Below, piece by piece: positions 1 to 11,008 of a stretch of DNA of 64,000 nt. A program made the translations under genes and the position numbers. This stretch comes from Pyrinomonadaceae bacterium (lineage in GTDB: Bacteria; Acidobacteriota; Blastocatellia; Pyrinomonadales; Pyrinomonadaceae), in assembly GCA_019694395.1 (NCBI GenBank), contig JAIBCC010000008.1, positions 52,501 through 116,500 of the forward strand, read 5' to 3'. Under the pieces are notes generated by a model, which made no database searches, was not told where the DNA came from, and saw only the letters and a list, made by a program, of their open reading frames with translations. The stretch's first letter is position 1, and the number at the start of each line of letters is the position of its first letter.

Positions 1-1625
<1,625 letters not shown>

Positions 1626-1712
1626 CATAAAATTTGCTTACCAGCAAAATTTGATTATATTTGCGAAATTAAATTTCTAGTTATTCAGTTATCTTTTGAT
1701 ATTTTACAGTTT

Positions 1713-1827
<115 letters not shown>

Positions 1828-1833
1828 TTTATT

Positions 1834-1863
1834 TTTACACAAAGAAGCCTGTTTAGTTATAAT
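1834..1863 (+). promoter_or_regulatory. Sigma-70-type promoter overlapping the rRNA terminator
   Basis: TTTACA (1834-1839) and a perfect TATAAT (1858-1863) are separated by 18 bases. The TATAAT is exactly the loop of the terminator hairpin after the 5S gene. Initiation would fall near 1870, giving the downstream gene a leader of only about 9 nt. Both boxes are seen directly; promoter activity is inferred. Confidence 0.6.
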
Positions 1864-1878
1864 ACTAAACAGGCTTTT
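1845..1878 (+). terminator. Rho-independent terminator of the rRNA operon
   Basis: A perfect 13-bp stem (1845-1857 with 1864-1876), a 6-nt loop and a short T run ending at 1878. It ends directly before the ATG at 1879, so the next gene's start codon touches the terminator. Confidence 0.9.
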
Positions 1879-4080
1879 ATGTTTGAAGCAAAAAATAAAT
1901 CTGAAAAACTTTTCCAGCTAATTTCATACGGGGTTGCTCTAACCGCTTTACTTACTCTTTTAGCATCAGGAAGTATTGGTTTTCTTAACACGTTTTTTTT
2001 TCTAATAATACTTATATTGGCTTGGTTTATAGAAGGCTCGCGTTGGCAAATTTCAGAAAGAATTGGGGTTGCCTTAATTGTTCTGGTAGTCCCCTTTTTT
2101 TATTTGGATTGGAAATATCAACTGAGCGGGTTTAATTCAAGAGATGCTTTCGCCGCTGGGAATCTCTCACGAATAATTTTAATTCTCGGTTCAATAAAAC
2201 TACTACAAAAGAAAGGGGACAGGGATTGGGTATTGATCTACCTGATTTCATTTTTTGAGATTTTGCTGGCTGCGGGAGTTGGGATAAGTCCTTTATTTTT
2301 AGCGTGCTTACTAATTTACCTGCTTTTTTCGTTTAGTGCGATTATTTTATTCGAGATCAGAAAAACATCCAGTTCTATTCTGGAAAAGAAAGAGAAACAA
2401 ACTCTTAAATTAAAATCAAGGAGTTTGCAAAGCTCTCAGCTGCTGCGTCTTCCTCTAACTTCATTTATTCTGTTACTGCTAATTTCATTTATTGCGGTTC
2501 CTCTCTTTTTTGTATTCCCAAGAGTTGGCGGTGCAGGATTTGGAAACAATTTAAATGGGATAACAAGTCTTACCGGATTTTCTGATTCAGTAAGGCTTGG
2601 GGAAATTGGTAGATTACAACAAAGCGACCAGACCGTGATGCGTATCAAGGTTGAAAAATCTGATGGGAAAGAAGTCAGAAACCTTCGTTGGCGCGGAGTT
2701 GCCTTGGACTCCTTTAATAATCAAACTTGGTTTAAATCAAGACCCCAATATTCAGAAGTAATTGGTAAAACTGAACAGGATTATTTTGCCCTTGGCTATA
2801 CACAGGATGTTAATCGTCTGGTAACACAAACAGTTTATTTAGAGCCAATTGAAACGCCGATTTTATTTGCTCTGGCAAATCCGGTTGCTTTGCAGGGAAA
2901 TTTTCAATTAATTAACAAAGATTTGGAAAGCTCATTGAGTGCACCCCGGGCAAATGCCGGACGAATCAGCTACAAAGTGATTTCAGATAATGTTTTACCG
3001 AGCGAATCGGAATTACGAAAGGACGATTCATCTTACACACCGCAATTTAATCGTTATCTACAATTACCGGAAAATTTGGATGAAAGAATTAAGCAATTAA
3101 CGGGAGAAATTATCCAAAAAGCGGGGGCAAAAGGGAAATTTGAGCAGGCAAAAGCCGTAGAGAATTATTTAAAAAATAACTACGGATATTCATTGGAAAT
3201 GAAAGCTGGGGGAAAAGATCCATTGGCAGATTTTATATTCAATGTGCGTGAGGGACATTGTGAATATTTTGCCTCAGCTTTGGCTATTATGTTGAGAACT
3301 CAAGGTATTGCCACCCGCGTTGTAAATGGATTTCAATCAGGTGAATATAACGATACGGCAGATGTTTTTGTGGTTAAACAAAAAGATGCACATTCCTGGG
3401 TTGAAGTTTATTTCCCAAAAGAAAAAGTTTGGATTCCTTTTGATGCAACTCCGGCAGGAGGGCAATTTGCACAAGGCACTTCAAGCGGTATTACTTCAAG
3501 TCTCAGTAAAGTGCTCGAAACGCTTGAAACGTATTGGATTCAATATGTTGTTAGCTATGATAACCTGGGACAACGTTCCCTTCTTATCACCTTGCGAAAT
3601 GCCTTGCTGGGATTAAAGGCTACAGTTTCGGTTTGGGCGGAATCCGCTCAAAGAAGTTTTGGTAAATGGTGGGAGCAAGTTCGGGGAGAAGACGGAGTTA
3701 ACGGAAGCATAGTAGCTATTTTATGGGGAATTGGTTATCTTTTGGTATTTATTTGCGGAATTTTTTCATTAATTTGGAGCCTGAGAAAATTAATTCGCTT
3801 AAAACTTTGGGAGAAAATTCGTGCAATTTTCAAACGAAAAAAAGAAACTTCAGTAGTTGAATTTTATCAAAGAATGCAAAAAGTCCTTGCTAAACGTGGA
3901 TTAATGCGCGAACCGCATCAAACTCCGCTTGAATTTGCCTTTGCTCTGAATATGCCGCAAGCCCTTTCCATTACCGAAAAATATCACGATGTCAGATTCG
4001 GCGAAAAGAAATTGTCAAAAGATGAAGCTCAGGAGATCGAAGATTGGTTAAAAGATTTGGAAAAAAATGAAAAAACATAA
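1879..4080 (+). CDS. TgpA-like transglutaminase-domain membrane protein
   Basis: Member of the DUF3488/TgpA plus transglutaminase-like family (733 aa), inner-membrane proteins with a papain-like domain facing the periplasm. Several hydrophobic segments fill the first 220 residues. The transglutaminase core carries the full Cys-His-Asp triad: C461 in GHCEYFASAL, H505 in DAHSWVEVYF and D522 in PFDATP. A further membrane helix lies near residue 620, followed by a cytoplasmic C-terminal tail of DUF4129 type. The start is unusual: the ATG follows a terminator hairpin with no spacer, and the only Shine-Dalgarno-like bases (AGG, 1871-1873) are in the 3' arm of that hairpin. The stop overlaps the next gene by 14 bases, so the two are co-transcribed. 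The substrate is unknown. Confidence 0.9.
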   Translation: MFEAKNKSEKLFQLISYGVALTALLTLLASGSIGFLNTFFFLIILILAWFIEGSRWQISERIGVALIVLVVPFFYLDWKYQLSGFNSRDAFAAGNLSRIILILGSIKLLQKKGDRDWVLIYLISFFEILLAAGVGISPLFLACLLIYLLFSFSAIILFEIRKTSSSILEKKEKQTLKLKSRSLQSSQLLRLPLTSFILLLLISFIAVPLFFVFPRVGGAGFGNNLNGITSLTGFSDSVRLGEIGRLQQSDQTVMRIKVEKSDGKEVRNLRWRGVALDSFNNQTWFKSRPQYSEVIGKTEQDYFALGYTQDVNRLVTQTVYLEPIETPILFALANPVALQGNFQLINKDLESSLSAPRANAGRISYKVISDNVLPSESELRKDDSSYTPQFNRYLQLPENLDERIKQLTGEIIQKAGAKGKFEQAKAVENYLKNNYGYSLEMKAGGKDPLADFIFNVREGHCEYFASALAIMLRTQGIATRVVNGFQSGEYNDTADVFVVKQKDAHSWVEVYFPKEKVWIPFDATPAGGQFAQGTSSGITSSLSKVLETLETYWIQYVVSYDNLGQRSLLITLRNALLGLKATVSVWAESAQRSFGKWWEQVRGEDGVNGSIVAILWGIGYLLVFICGIFSLIWSLRKLIRLKLWEKIRAIFKRKKETSVVEFYQRMQKVLAKRGLMREPHQTPLEFAFALNMPQALSITEKYHDVRFGEKKLSKDEAQEIEDWLKDLEKNEKT

Positions 4081-4876
4081 AGCTATCGTTAATTTTTTGA
4101 TTGTAATTTGCGTAATAATTATTTTTCAGTTAGGTTGCGACTGGAAGAAATTTACTCCTAATTCAGGCAGTCAATCCAATACCAACACCGAAAGCAAAAA
4201 GGATGTTTCTGATAACTCAAAATCCACAGTTTCAGGGAATTGCAGTAATGCTTACCATCCGGTGGGAGAAAATATTCAGCGAAAATATCACATTGATTAC
4301 GCCAGTGGTCCGGTTCCTGACCAGGACTATACTGAAAAATATTCGGATTTTACCAATGACGGTTTTGTTGCCAAAAGCGAATTTGAAAAAGTTACGTCAA
4401 CTATTAATTGGCGTTGCACTAGTGATGGACTATTAGCAACTCAATACGGTAATTCGATTGATATGAAAAGTGGTGGCAGTGCAAAAATCGAAACTATTAA
4501 AAGCAGCGGCGTGACTTTTCTGGTTGAATCGCGTTGGAAACAAGGCGAAAAATGGACAAGTGAATATCAAATTACCGAAACCATAACCGATGCAAAAGGT
4601 AAGCAAGTTGGCGGAGGTGAAGGCACAGTTACTCAAGCCTCAGAAATAGTTGGGACAGAGGAAGTTAAAGTTCCGGCGGGAACATTTCAGACTTTCAAAG
4701 TCAAAAATCAAACTACACTAAATTTGACCATCAAAGTTGGCGGAATGTCAGTTCCAAGTAAAACTACAATTGAAACGACAGTTTGGTTTGCTAAAGATGT
4801 TGGAGTAGTTAAATCTCAGAATAATATAGGCAGCATAATGAGTGCCACAACCGAGCTTTTATCTATCAGCAAATAA
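4067..4876 (+). CDS. Predicted lipoprotein, DUF3108/TapB-like
   Basis: 269 aa. It has a lipoprotein signal peptide with the lipobox LGC near residue 24, then a Ser/Asn/Thr-rich linker. The rest resembles the periplasmic DUF3108/TapB-like fold: a segment reading VPAGTFQTFKV followed by a strand with WFAKDVGVVKS is typical of these beta-rich proteins. It overlaps the transglutaminase gene by 14 bases and is presumably translationally coupled to it, so the pair may act together at the cell envelope. Function unknown; the family assignment is from motif resemblance only. Confidence 0.75.
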   Translation: MKKHKAIVNFLIVICVIIIFQLGCDWKKFTPNSGSQSNTNTESKKDVSDNSKSTVSGNCSNAYHPVGENIQRKYHIDYASGPVPDQDYTEKYSDFTNDGFVAKSEFEKVTSTINWRCTSDGLLATQYGNSIDMKSGGSAKIETIKSSGVTFLVESRWKQGEKWTSEYQITETITDAKGKQVGGGEGTVTQASEIVGTEEVKVPAGTFQTFKVKNQTTLNLTIKVGGMSVPSKTTIETTVWFAKDVGVVKSQNNIGSIMSATTELLSISK

Positions 4877-4880
4877 AATA

Positions 4881-4918
4881 AAAAAAGTCAGATTGCATGA
4901 AAACAGTCTGACTTTTTT
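4881..4918. terminator. Bidirectional terminator between convergent genes
   Basis: A 12-bp perfect stem (4881-4892 with 4907-4918) flanked by A6 on one side and T6 on the other, so it can serve both the plus-strand lipoprotein gene and the minus-strand gene ending at 4939. Confidence 0.9.
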
Positions 4919-4938
4919 ATTTTATTTACACCCACAAA

Positions 4939-5406
4939 TTAGTGGTCTTTGTCATCGTCTTTGTCTTTATCATCGGCAGCAGGTTTGGTGGTGGTTGCCG
5001 GAGCAGCATCACCTTTAACCGTTGCGGTTGCAGATTTCTTGTCGATTTCTTTGCCGTCTTCACCAACTAAAGTTGCGTCAATTTTATAATCTCCGCCGAC
5101 AGGTGCAGGGAAGAACAAATAAACAGGGCGGCTTCCTTCAAAGTCAATATCTTTTTCCAAAGGCGTAACGCTGCTATTGGCAGGTGTAACTTTGAATTTC
5201 ATTTTATATTTGCCCATTGCGCCTGTTACATTGGTAACTGCATAAATCTTATCGCCTACGTTAAAAGTAGTGATCGGCGGATTTGCCTTTTCATCTTTTC
5301 CAAGATTGAAACTATCAATTTTGGCGGTTGTAAAACTCGCATTACAAGCCATTGCAATAAATACAAAAGCACAAAGCGCAATCAGCGCATTAATTTTATT
5401 TTTCAT
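4939..5406 (-). CDS. Small lipoprotein with acidic tail
   Basis: 155 aa. The signal peptide ends in a lipobox-like AMAC, so the mature protein would start at the Cys near residue 21. The mature part looks all-beta and is followed by an Ala/Thr/Pro linker and a charged tail of Asp and Lys. No known domain is recognised. The ATG is preceded by GGAGA at good distance. It is a single gene, convergent with the lipoprotein to its left and divergent from rimO. Function unknown; surface or periplasmic location is inferred from the signal. Confidence 0.8.
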   Translation of the reverse strand: MKNKINALIALCAFVFIAMACNASFTTAKIDSFNLGKDEKANPPITTFNVGDKIYAVTNVTGAMGKYKMKFKVTPANSSVTPLEKDIDFEGSRPVYLFFPAPVGGDYKIDATLVGEDGKEIDKKSATATVKGDAAPATTTKPAADDKDKDDDKDH

Positions 5407-5521
5407 GATCTTCTCCAGTTAATCAAATTTTCTTTGAATGCGAAAAGTGTAATCAATTAGTTTTTCATTAGCAAGCCCAAAGCGTTAAAATTATGATATT
5501 CTATTAGTTTGCTTTAATTTT

Positions 5522-6871
5522 ATGAAAAAAGTAGGATTTGTCAGTTTAGGGTGTCCAAAAAATTTGGTTGATTCCGAAGTAATGATGGGACAGCTCAAAC
5601 AATCAGGATACGAAATTGTGACAGACGCGCAGGAAGCCGAAACTGTGGTTGTCAACACTTGCGGATTTATCGAAGCCGCAAAGCAGGAATCCATTGATGC
5701 GATTCTGGAAGCGACCGGATTAAAGGACGAAGGGAAAGCCAAACGGGTAGTTGTTGCCGGTTGTCTGGTCGAAAGATACCGCGATGATTTAATGAAAGAA
5801 TTGCCCGAAGTTGACGCATTCATCGGCACCAACGAAATTAATCGAATCTTGGAAGTAGCGGACGAAAAGAACGATCCGCGCGAGCTTCCGATTTACAAGA
5901 TCGGTAATAAAACCGCAACTTATCTTTACGATGAAAACTCTCCGCGCCTGTTAGCCACCGCACAACACACCGCTTTTATCAAAATTGCCGAGGGCTGTGA
6001 TCGCCCATGTGCTTTTTGCTCGATCCCAAATATGCGCGGCTCATTTCGTTCGCGCCGTTTCGGTTCGATTATGAAAGAAGCGCAGGATCTAGCCGATCAA
6101 GGCGTTAAGGAATTGGTCTTGATTGCACAGGATTCATCGCGTTACGGCGAAGATTTAGGCGATATTGACGGTCTGGCGGTTTTGATAAATGAACTTTGCA
6201 AACTGGAAAAAATCGAATGGGTGCGCGTGATGTATGCGTATCCGACGCATATTTCCGATGCTTTTTTAGAAGCGATTGCCAACAACCCGAAAGCCGTCAA
6301 ATATCTGGATATGCCTTTGCAGCACGCCTCGCGCAAAATTTTGAAATCAATGAAACGCGGTGGAACTCGTGAAAGTTTGGAAAAACTCATCAAACGAGTG
6401 CGCGAAAAAGTTCCGGGAATTGCAATTCGGACAACTTTTATCGTTGGTTTTCCGGGCGAAACCGAAGAGGATTTTGCGGAACTAATGTCTTTTGTCCAAA
6501 ACTGCGAATTTGATAATGTTGGCGTTTTCACTTATTCAGACGAAGAAGGAACTCCCGCTTTTGAAATTGAACCGAAAGTTGATGCCAAAACAATGAAATC
6601 GCGCCGCACCCGCCTGATGAAAGAACAAGCTAAAATCAGCAAGCGCAAGAATAAAGCCAAAATCGGCAAAACTTTTCCGGTAATGTTTGAGGGAGTTTCG
6701 CAGGAATCCGATTTGCTTTTCCAGGGACGTTTAGAAAGTCAGGCACAAGAAATTGACGGCTATATTTTAATCAACGATATGCCCGATGATTTTGAACCGA
6801 AAGTCGGTGAAATTTACAATGTCCAAATTACCGAAGCGCACGAATACGATTTGATTGGGGCGATAATTTGA
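5522..6871 (+). CDS. rimO: Ribosomal protein S12 methylthiotransferase RimO
   Basis: Radical-SAM enzyme that methylthiolates an aspartate of ribosomal protein S12. 449 aa, the usual length. The N-terminal UPF0004 domain has its three iron-sulfur cysteines at about C10 (LGCPKN), C49 (NTCGFI) and C83 (AGCLVE). The radical-SAM CxxxCxxC is C159, C163, C166 (CDRPCAFC). A TRAM domain closes the protein. LGCPKNLVDSE distinguishes RimO from MiaB. The ATG at 5522 has no clear Shine-Dalgarno sequence. Monocistronic as far as can be seen. Confidence 0.97.
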   Translation: MKKVGFVSLGCPKNLVDSEVMMGQLKQSGYEIVTDAQEAETVVVNTCGFIEAAKQESIDAILEATGLKDEGKAKRVVVAGCLVERYRDDLMKELPEVDAFIGTNEINRILEVADEKNDPRELPIYKIGNKTATYLYDENSPRLLATAQHTAFIKIAEGCDRPCAFCSIPNMRGSFRSRRFGSIMKEAQDLADQGVKELVLIAQDSSRYGEDLGDIDGLAVLINELCKLEKIEWVRVMYAYPTHISDAFLEAIANNPKAVKYLDMPLQHASRKILKSMKRGGTRESLEKLIKRVREKVPGIAIRTTFIVGFPGETEEDFAELMSFVQNCEFDNVGVFTYSDEEGTPAFEIEPKVDAKTMKSRRTRLMKEQAKISKRKNKAKIGKTFPVMFEGVSQESDLLFQGRLESQAQEIDGYILINDMPDDFEPKVGEIYNVQITEAHEYDLIGAII

Positions 6872-6952
6872 AAAAGGATTCGCTGATTAAGCAACCATCT
6901 ATTATTTTGATTCACCTAAAAGTTATTAGATTTCAACAGAATTCAAAATAAT

Positions 6953-7444
6953 ATGTCGCGTTTAGTAGGGTTATCAGAACAGATTTTACTTCGTTTATTG
7001 AGTTTTTCGCTTGCTTTTTGCGTTAGCTTGATTGCTTTTTTGCCTGCTTTGAATTTTCAGGAAGAGCAGAAATTGCGGCGATTAAATGTGGAAATTTATA
7101 AACGTCCATTGAATGAAAGATGCCTTCCAAAGCCATTCCCTTTACCGCTTTTAGTTCATATTAAAAATGACCGTAGCATTGAAATAAATCGCGAGGATTT
7201 TGGAAACTTAGAAAATACATCTGATTTAGAAAGTAGATTAACAAATGTTTTTGGGAGTAGGGAACTTGAAGAGGTTTTTAATGAGGAAGGAACTCGAATT
7301 GAAAAGTCTGTAATTATTCGTCCTGATAATTCGATTAATTATAGCGAATTGGCTGGACTGATTGACGCATTAAATAGAACTGGCGCAAATCCTATCATAC
7401 TTGATCCATTGGATGAATATTGTGGTGGCGGTGGAGGTGGTTAA
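6953..7444 (+). CDS. Divergent ExbD/TolR-like protein
   Basis: 163 aa. One hydrophobic segment (residues about 12-32) is followed by a periplasmic domain of ExbD/TolR type: IHIKND-like strand, a helix, then VIIRPDNSINYSELAGLIDAL and GANPIILD, the pattern of the ExbD C-terminal fold. The membrane helix lacks the usual Asp, so proton coupling is doubtful, and no ExbB/TolQ gene is nearby. The C terminus is a run of seven glycines encoded by a GGT/GGC/GGA repeat. The last four bases overlap the end of the convergent flavoprotein gene. Family call is moderate. Confidence 0.65.
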   Translation: MSRLVGLSEQILLRLLSFSLAFCVSLIAFLPALNFQEEQKLRRLNVEIYKRPLNERCLPKPFPLPLLVHIKNDRSIEINREDFGNLENTSDLESRLTNVFGSRELEEVFNEEGTRIEKSVIIRPDNSINYSELAGLIDALNRTGANPIILDPLDEYCGGGGGG

Positions 7445-8589
7445 ACACTCTCCCCGCACGCAAATCCCGAAGACCAAGCCCATTGAAAATTATAGCCGCC
7501 GAGCCAGCCTGTGACATCAACGACTTCACCGATAAAATACAAACCTTTAACTCGTTTGCTTTCCATCGTTTGCGAAGAAAGTTCGTTGGTGTCAATTCCG
7601 CCCAGAGTTACTTCAGCTTTGTGATAGCCTTCGGTTTCGTTGAAAAGAACTTGCCAATTATTTAGACTTTCCGCGATTTTTTCGCGTTCCTTTTTGCTGA
7701 TTTGATTGATTGGTTTATTGTTTTGTGCAAAACTTTCGGCAAAGCGGTTTGGTAAATATTTGCCTAAAAAATTATCTAAATTTTGTTTGCTGTTTGCGTT
7801 CTTTTCCAAAACCTCAAGCGCATCATTTTCGGGCAATAAATCAATCGAAATTGATTTTTCTTTGTGCCAGTAATTTGAAATTTGCAAAATTGCCGGACCT
7901 GATAAGCCTCTGTGGGTGAATAAAATATTTTCCCGAAACTCGCGTTTTCTGGTTTTGACAATCGAATCAATTGAAACTCCGGCGAGCTTACTAAAATTCT
8001 GATTGGTAAAAATCAATGGCACTAACGACGGACGAGTTTCGACGATTCTTAGTCCGAATTGACGAGCAATTTTATAACCAAAATCAGTTGCACCAATTTT
8101 AGGGAAAGAAAGTCCGCCAGTCGCAATTACCAAACTTTCTGATTCAAAAACGCCTTGATTAGTTTGGATTATGAAATTCTCATCCTTTTCAACTTCTTTA
8201 ACTTCACAACTTAGACGGAATTCGACTTTTGCTTTTTGGCATTCGGACAAAAGCATTTCGACAATTTGGCGCGATGATTCTTTACAAAATAATTGTCCGA
8301 GCTTTTTTTCATAAAACTGAATTTTGTAGCTTTTGACGAGTTCAATAAAATCTTGTGGCGTGTAGCGGGCGAGCGCGGATTTACAAAAATGCGGATTCTG
8401 GGAAATAAAATTGTTGGCAGAAACTTCTTTGTTCGTAAAATTGCAGCGTCCGCCGCCGGAAATTAGAATTTTGCGTCCGACTTCAGAATTATGCTCAATG
8501 ACCAGAGTTTTGCGTTCGCGCTTACCTGCCTGAATCGCGCAAAAAAGTCCTGCCGCGCCGCCGCCGATGATGATGACATCAAATCTCAT
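7441..8589 (-). CDS. HI0933/YhiN-family FAD-dependent oxidoreductase
   Basis: 382 aa, the typical length of the HI0933 (BaiN/YhiN-like) flavoproteins. The N terminus holds the dinucleotide-binding GGGAAGLFCA, followed by the family signature GRKILISGGGRCNFTN. A second conserved stretch, VIATGGLSFPKIGATDFG, and the C-terminal GLYFIGEVVDVTGWLGGYN with a final FAD-contact region complete the fold. The physiological substrate of the family is mostly unclear. It is convergent with the ExbD-like gene (4-base overlap). Confidence 0.92.
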   Translation of the reverse strand: MRFDVIIIGGGAAGLFCAIQAGKRERKTLVIEHNSEVGRKILISGGGRCNFTNKEVSANNFISQNPHFCKSALARYTPQDFIELVKSYKIQFYEKKLGQLFCKESSRQIVEMLLSECQKAKVEFRLSCEVKEVEKDENFIIQTNQGVFESESLVIATGGLSFPKIGATDFGYKIARQFGLRIVETRPSLVPLIFTNQNFSKLAGVSIDSIVKTRKREFRENILFTHRGLSGPAILQISNYWHKEKSISIDLLPENDALEVLEKNANSKQNLDNFLGKYLPNRFAESFAQNNKPINQISKKEREKIAESLNNWQVLFNETEGYHKAEVTLGGIDTNELSSQTMESKRVKGLYFIGEVVDVTGWLGGYNFQWAWSSGFACGESV

Positions 8590-8668
8590 TAAAATTTTGC
8601 TCGCGAAAAAAAGCGAAAAGATGCGGAAAAGAAATAAAATTTTTTACTTTTACTGTTGCCTTTTTAAT

Positions 8669-9178
8669 TTATAAATACCTGTCTTTCAATATGTTAAGGT
8701 GATGTGTGATATGTCCGACCATACAGTAAGCCAAGGCACGAACGGTAATCGGGTTGTCGCTGGCAACTCCGACATTATTCCAGGCATTTTCGGACAAATT
8801 CTTGAGAAAATGAAGATTTGATTTTCGCAATAACACCAATTCTTCGAGCAAATCGGCTAGCTTTACCGAATTATAATTGCCGTTTTCGATATACGGGTCT
8901 TGGTCAAAACCGGGCAAAGGAGTTTCATCTGCCCGCGAAAAACGAAAGGCGCGATAAGCAAAAATTCGCTCGCCGTCAATCAAATGTCCGAGTAATTCTT
9001 TGATTGTCCATTTGCCTTCTTGATAAGTGTTAAGTCCTTCTTCTTCTGTAATTTGCGAAAAAGTTGAAGTGAATTCCTCCAACTGTTTTTGCATTGCGGA
9101 AATAATGTCGGTTTCTTCAACTAAAGAAATATATCGGTCGTAATATTCAGCGTATTCTGTCTTTTCTGGGCGTTTCAT
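8669..9178 (-). CDS. DinB-family protein
   Basis: 169 aa from the chosen start. Four-helix-bundle DinB/DinB_2 superfamily, which includes metal-dependent transferases and putative hydrolases. The three metal-ligand histidines fit GHLIDGER in the second helix and GHITHHL near the C terminus. The ATG at 9178 is preferred over a TTG six codons upstream because GGA precedes it at proper distance. Divergent from the small secreted protein gene at 9217, leaving a 38-base shared region. Enzymatic role unknown. Confidence 0.85.
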   Translation of the reverse strand: MKRPEKTEYAEYYDRYISLVEETDIISAMQKQLEEFTSTFSQITEEEGLNTYQEGKWTIKELLGHLIDGERIFAYRAFRFSRADETPLPGFDQDPYIENGNYNSVKLADLLEELVLLRKSNLHFLKNLSENAWNNVGVASDNPITVRALAYCMVGHITHHLNILKDRYL

Positions 9179-9216
9179 AATTTCCAATTTTAACAAAAAT
9201 GATGTAATTTCTCGTT

Positions 9217-9624
9217 ATGAAAACTAAATTTTTGTTGATTGTTGCGATTTTATTTTTATGCGGGCTGAATGTTTTTGCCCAAAATGGCGGAAAGGCTGAA
9301 CCGAACCGCATTTCATTTGCCAAAGGAAAATCTTCGGCAACCGTAACCGGAAGTCTAAAAAGCGATGAGACTTACGAATTTGTTTTTGGCGCGAGAGCTG
9401 GGCAAAAAGTAAGATTGAGCATTGTTTCGACCACTCCAAAAGGCAAATTTCATTTTTTCAGTTTACTTGGTGATGGATTCGATTTCGCCACCGAACTGGA
9501 TAAAAATTACAGTTACGAATTTACTGCACCAAATACGGGCGATTATCTGTTGAATGTCAATTTTAACCCAACGGCTAAAGTGACATCGGGGAAATTTGCG
9601 TTGACTTTAGCAATTACTAAGTAA
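9217..9624 (+). CDS. Small secreted PPC-like protein
   Basis: 135 aa with a clear signal peptide ending in VFAQ near residue 22. The mature part (about 110 aa) looks like a single beta-sandwich of the bacterial pre-peptidase C-terminal type: GSLKSDETYEFVFGARAGQKVRLSI, then YEFTAPNTGDYLLNV is the usual pattern in such domains (first motif spans residues about 45-70). It stands alone rather than attached to a peptidase. Location periplasmic or extracellular by inference. Confidence 0.75.
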   Translation: MKTKFLLIVAILFLCGLNVFAQNGGKAEPNRISFAKGKSSATVTGSLKSDETYEFVFGARAGQKVRLSIVSTTPKGKFHFFSLLGDGFDFATELDKNYSYEFTAPNTGDYLLNVNFNPTAKVTSGKFALTLAITK

Positions 9625-9636
9625 AGTTAAGTGTTA

Positions 9637-10998
9637 TTAAAAGAACGTTTTATGTAGTCTTTTAACCACCTCACTTAAATTTTCTTCTTTTACGACAAAA
9701 GTTACATTGACGCTTGATGCTCCGTGTGAAATCAGCGAAATATTGATGTCTTCGAGGGTCGAAAAGATTTGTGAAGCGACTCCCGAAGTTGTTCGCAAAC
9801 CGCCGCCGACGACACAAACCACGGCGTTTCCGTGTTCAACTTCAATGGTTCCGATTCTTTCTAAATCTTTGACTACTGCATCCAAAGATTCGGTGCTGTC
9901 CAACGTCAGTGAAACCGAAACTTCCGAAGTTGTGACCACATCAACAACCACCCGATGACGTTCAAAAATCTGAAAAATCGCGCTCATAAATCCATACGCA
10001 CCAAGCATTCGTGCAGAACTAATTCGCAAAATAGTGACACCTTTTTTGAAAGCGATGGACTTGACCTTTCGCGGAGTGGTTTCGGATTGCGGCAAAATCA
10101 TCGTGCCGCGTTCCTGCGGTTGATGTGAATTACAAACCCGAACCGGAATCGAAAAATCTACGGCAGGCTGAATTGTTTTTGGATGCAATACTTTAGCCCC
10201 AAAATAAGCAAGCTCGGCGGCTTCCTCGTAAGAAAGTGTTTTCAAAGAGCGGGCTTCGGGGCAAATGCGCGGATCGGTAGTCAAAACTCCGGTTACATCC
10301 GTCCAAATTTGAATCTCCCGCGCCCGCAAAGCTGCACCAACTAAAGCGGCTGAGTAATCGCTTCCGCCGCGTCCGAGCGTAGTTGTTTCACCGCTTCGAC
10401 TTGCCGCAATAAATCCGCCCATCACAGGAATTTCGCCGTTGTTAATTTGCGGATGGAGCTCTAATTGAATAATTCGTTCGGTTTCATTCCAGATCGGATT
10501 TGCCGCACCGTGTTCGTCATCGGTAACAATCAAACGGCGTGAATCTGCGTGTCGTGCGTTTAATCCGGCAGCTTTGCAAACTTCTGTCAATAAACGGCTT
10601 GAAAGTTGTTCGCCGTAGGCTACAATCACATCTTTGAGCAACTGCAAGGGAAGTGAGCGGCGCGAAACTCTCTGTAAAATTTCGGTCAATTCGGTCTTCG
10701 ATTTTTGCAATTCATCAAAAAATCTTTTTTGCGCTTCTTCGCCGGTCAAATCTTTGGCAACAGTAAGGTGTCGTTCAAAATGCGGTTCTAAACTTTCAAT
10801 TGCTTTTTCCGGCTCGTCTTTTTTGGCTAAATCAAAGGCAAACAATAAAGCATCCGTAACTTTACTCATTGCAGAGGTTACAACTACGGGAGAATTTTCT
10901 TTTTCTCCGGTGACGATGGATGCGACTCGTTCAAAAGCGGAAGTATCCTGCACCGAAGTTCCGCCAAATTTCATTACAGTTGGTTTCAAATTGCTCAT
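9637..10998 (-). CDS. lysC: Aspartate kinase, riboswitch-controlled
   Basis: Phosphorylates aspartate, the first step toward lysine, methionine, threonine and diaminopimelate. 453 aa from the ATG at 10998 (start MSNLKPTVMKFGGTSV). The kinase signature KFGGTS lies at residues 10-15, the substrate/ATP block TTLGRGGSDYSA near the middle, and two ACT regulatory domains occupy the last 150 residues. A longer open frame reaches upstream through a terminator hairpin and is rejected as a start. The 5' leader carries a lysine riboswitch and terminator, so lysine is the likely repressing signal; length and domain order match lysine-sensitive single-function aspartokinases. Confidence 0.95.
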   Translation of the reverse strand: MSNLKPTVMKFGGTSVQDTSAFERVASIVTGEKENSPVVVTSAMSKVTDALLFAFDLAKKDEPEKAIESLEPHFERHLTVAKDLTGEEAQKRFFDELQKSKTELTEILQRVSRRSLPLQLLKDVIVAYGEQLSSRLLTEVCKAAGLNARHADSRRLIVTDDEHGAANPIWNETERIIQLELHPQINNGEIPVMGGFIAASRSGETTTLGRGGSDYSAALVGAALRAREIQIWTDVTGVLTTDPRICPEARSLKTLSYEEAAELAYFGAKVLHPKTIQPAVDFSIPVRVCNSHQPQERGTMILPQSETTPRKVKSIAFKKGVTILRISSARMLGAYGFMSAIFQIFERHRVVVDVVTTSEVSVSLTLDSTESLDAVVKDLERIGTIEVEHGNAVVCVVGGGLRTTSGVASQIFSTLEDINISLISHGASSVNVTFVVKEENLSEVVKRLHKTFF

Positions 10999-11008
10999 AA
11001 AACTTTCG

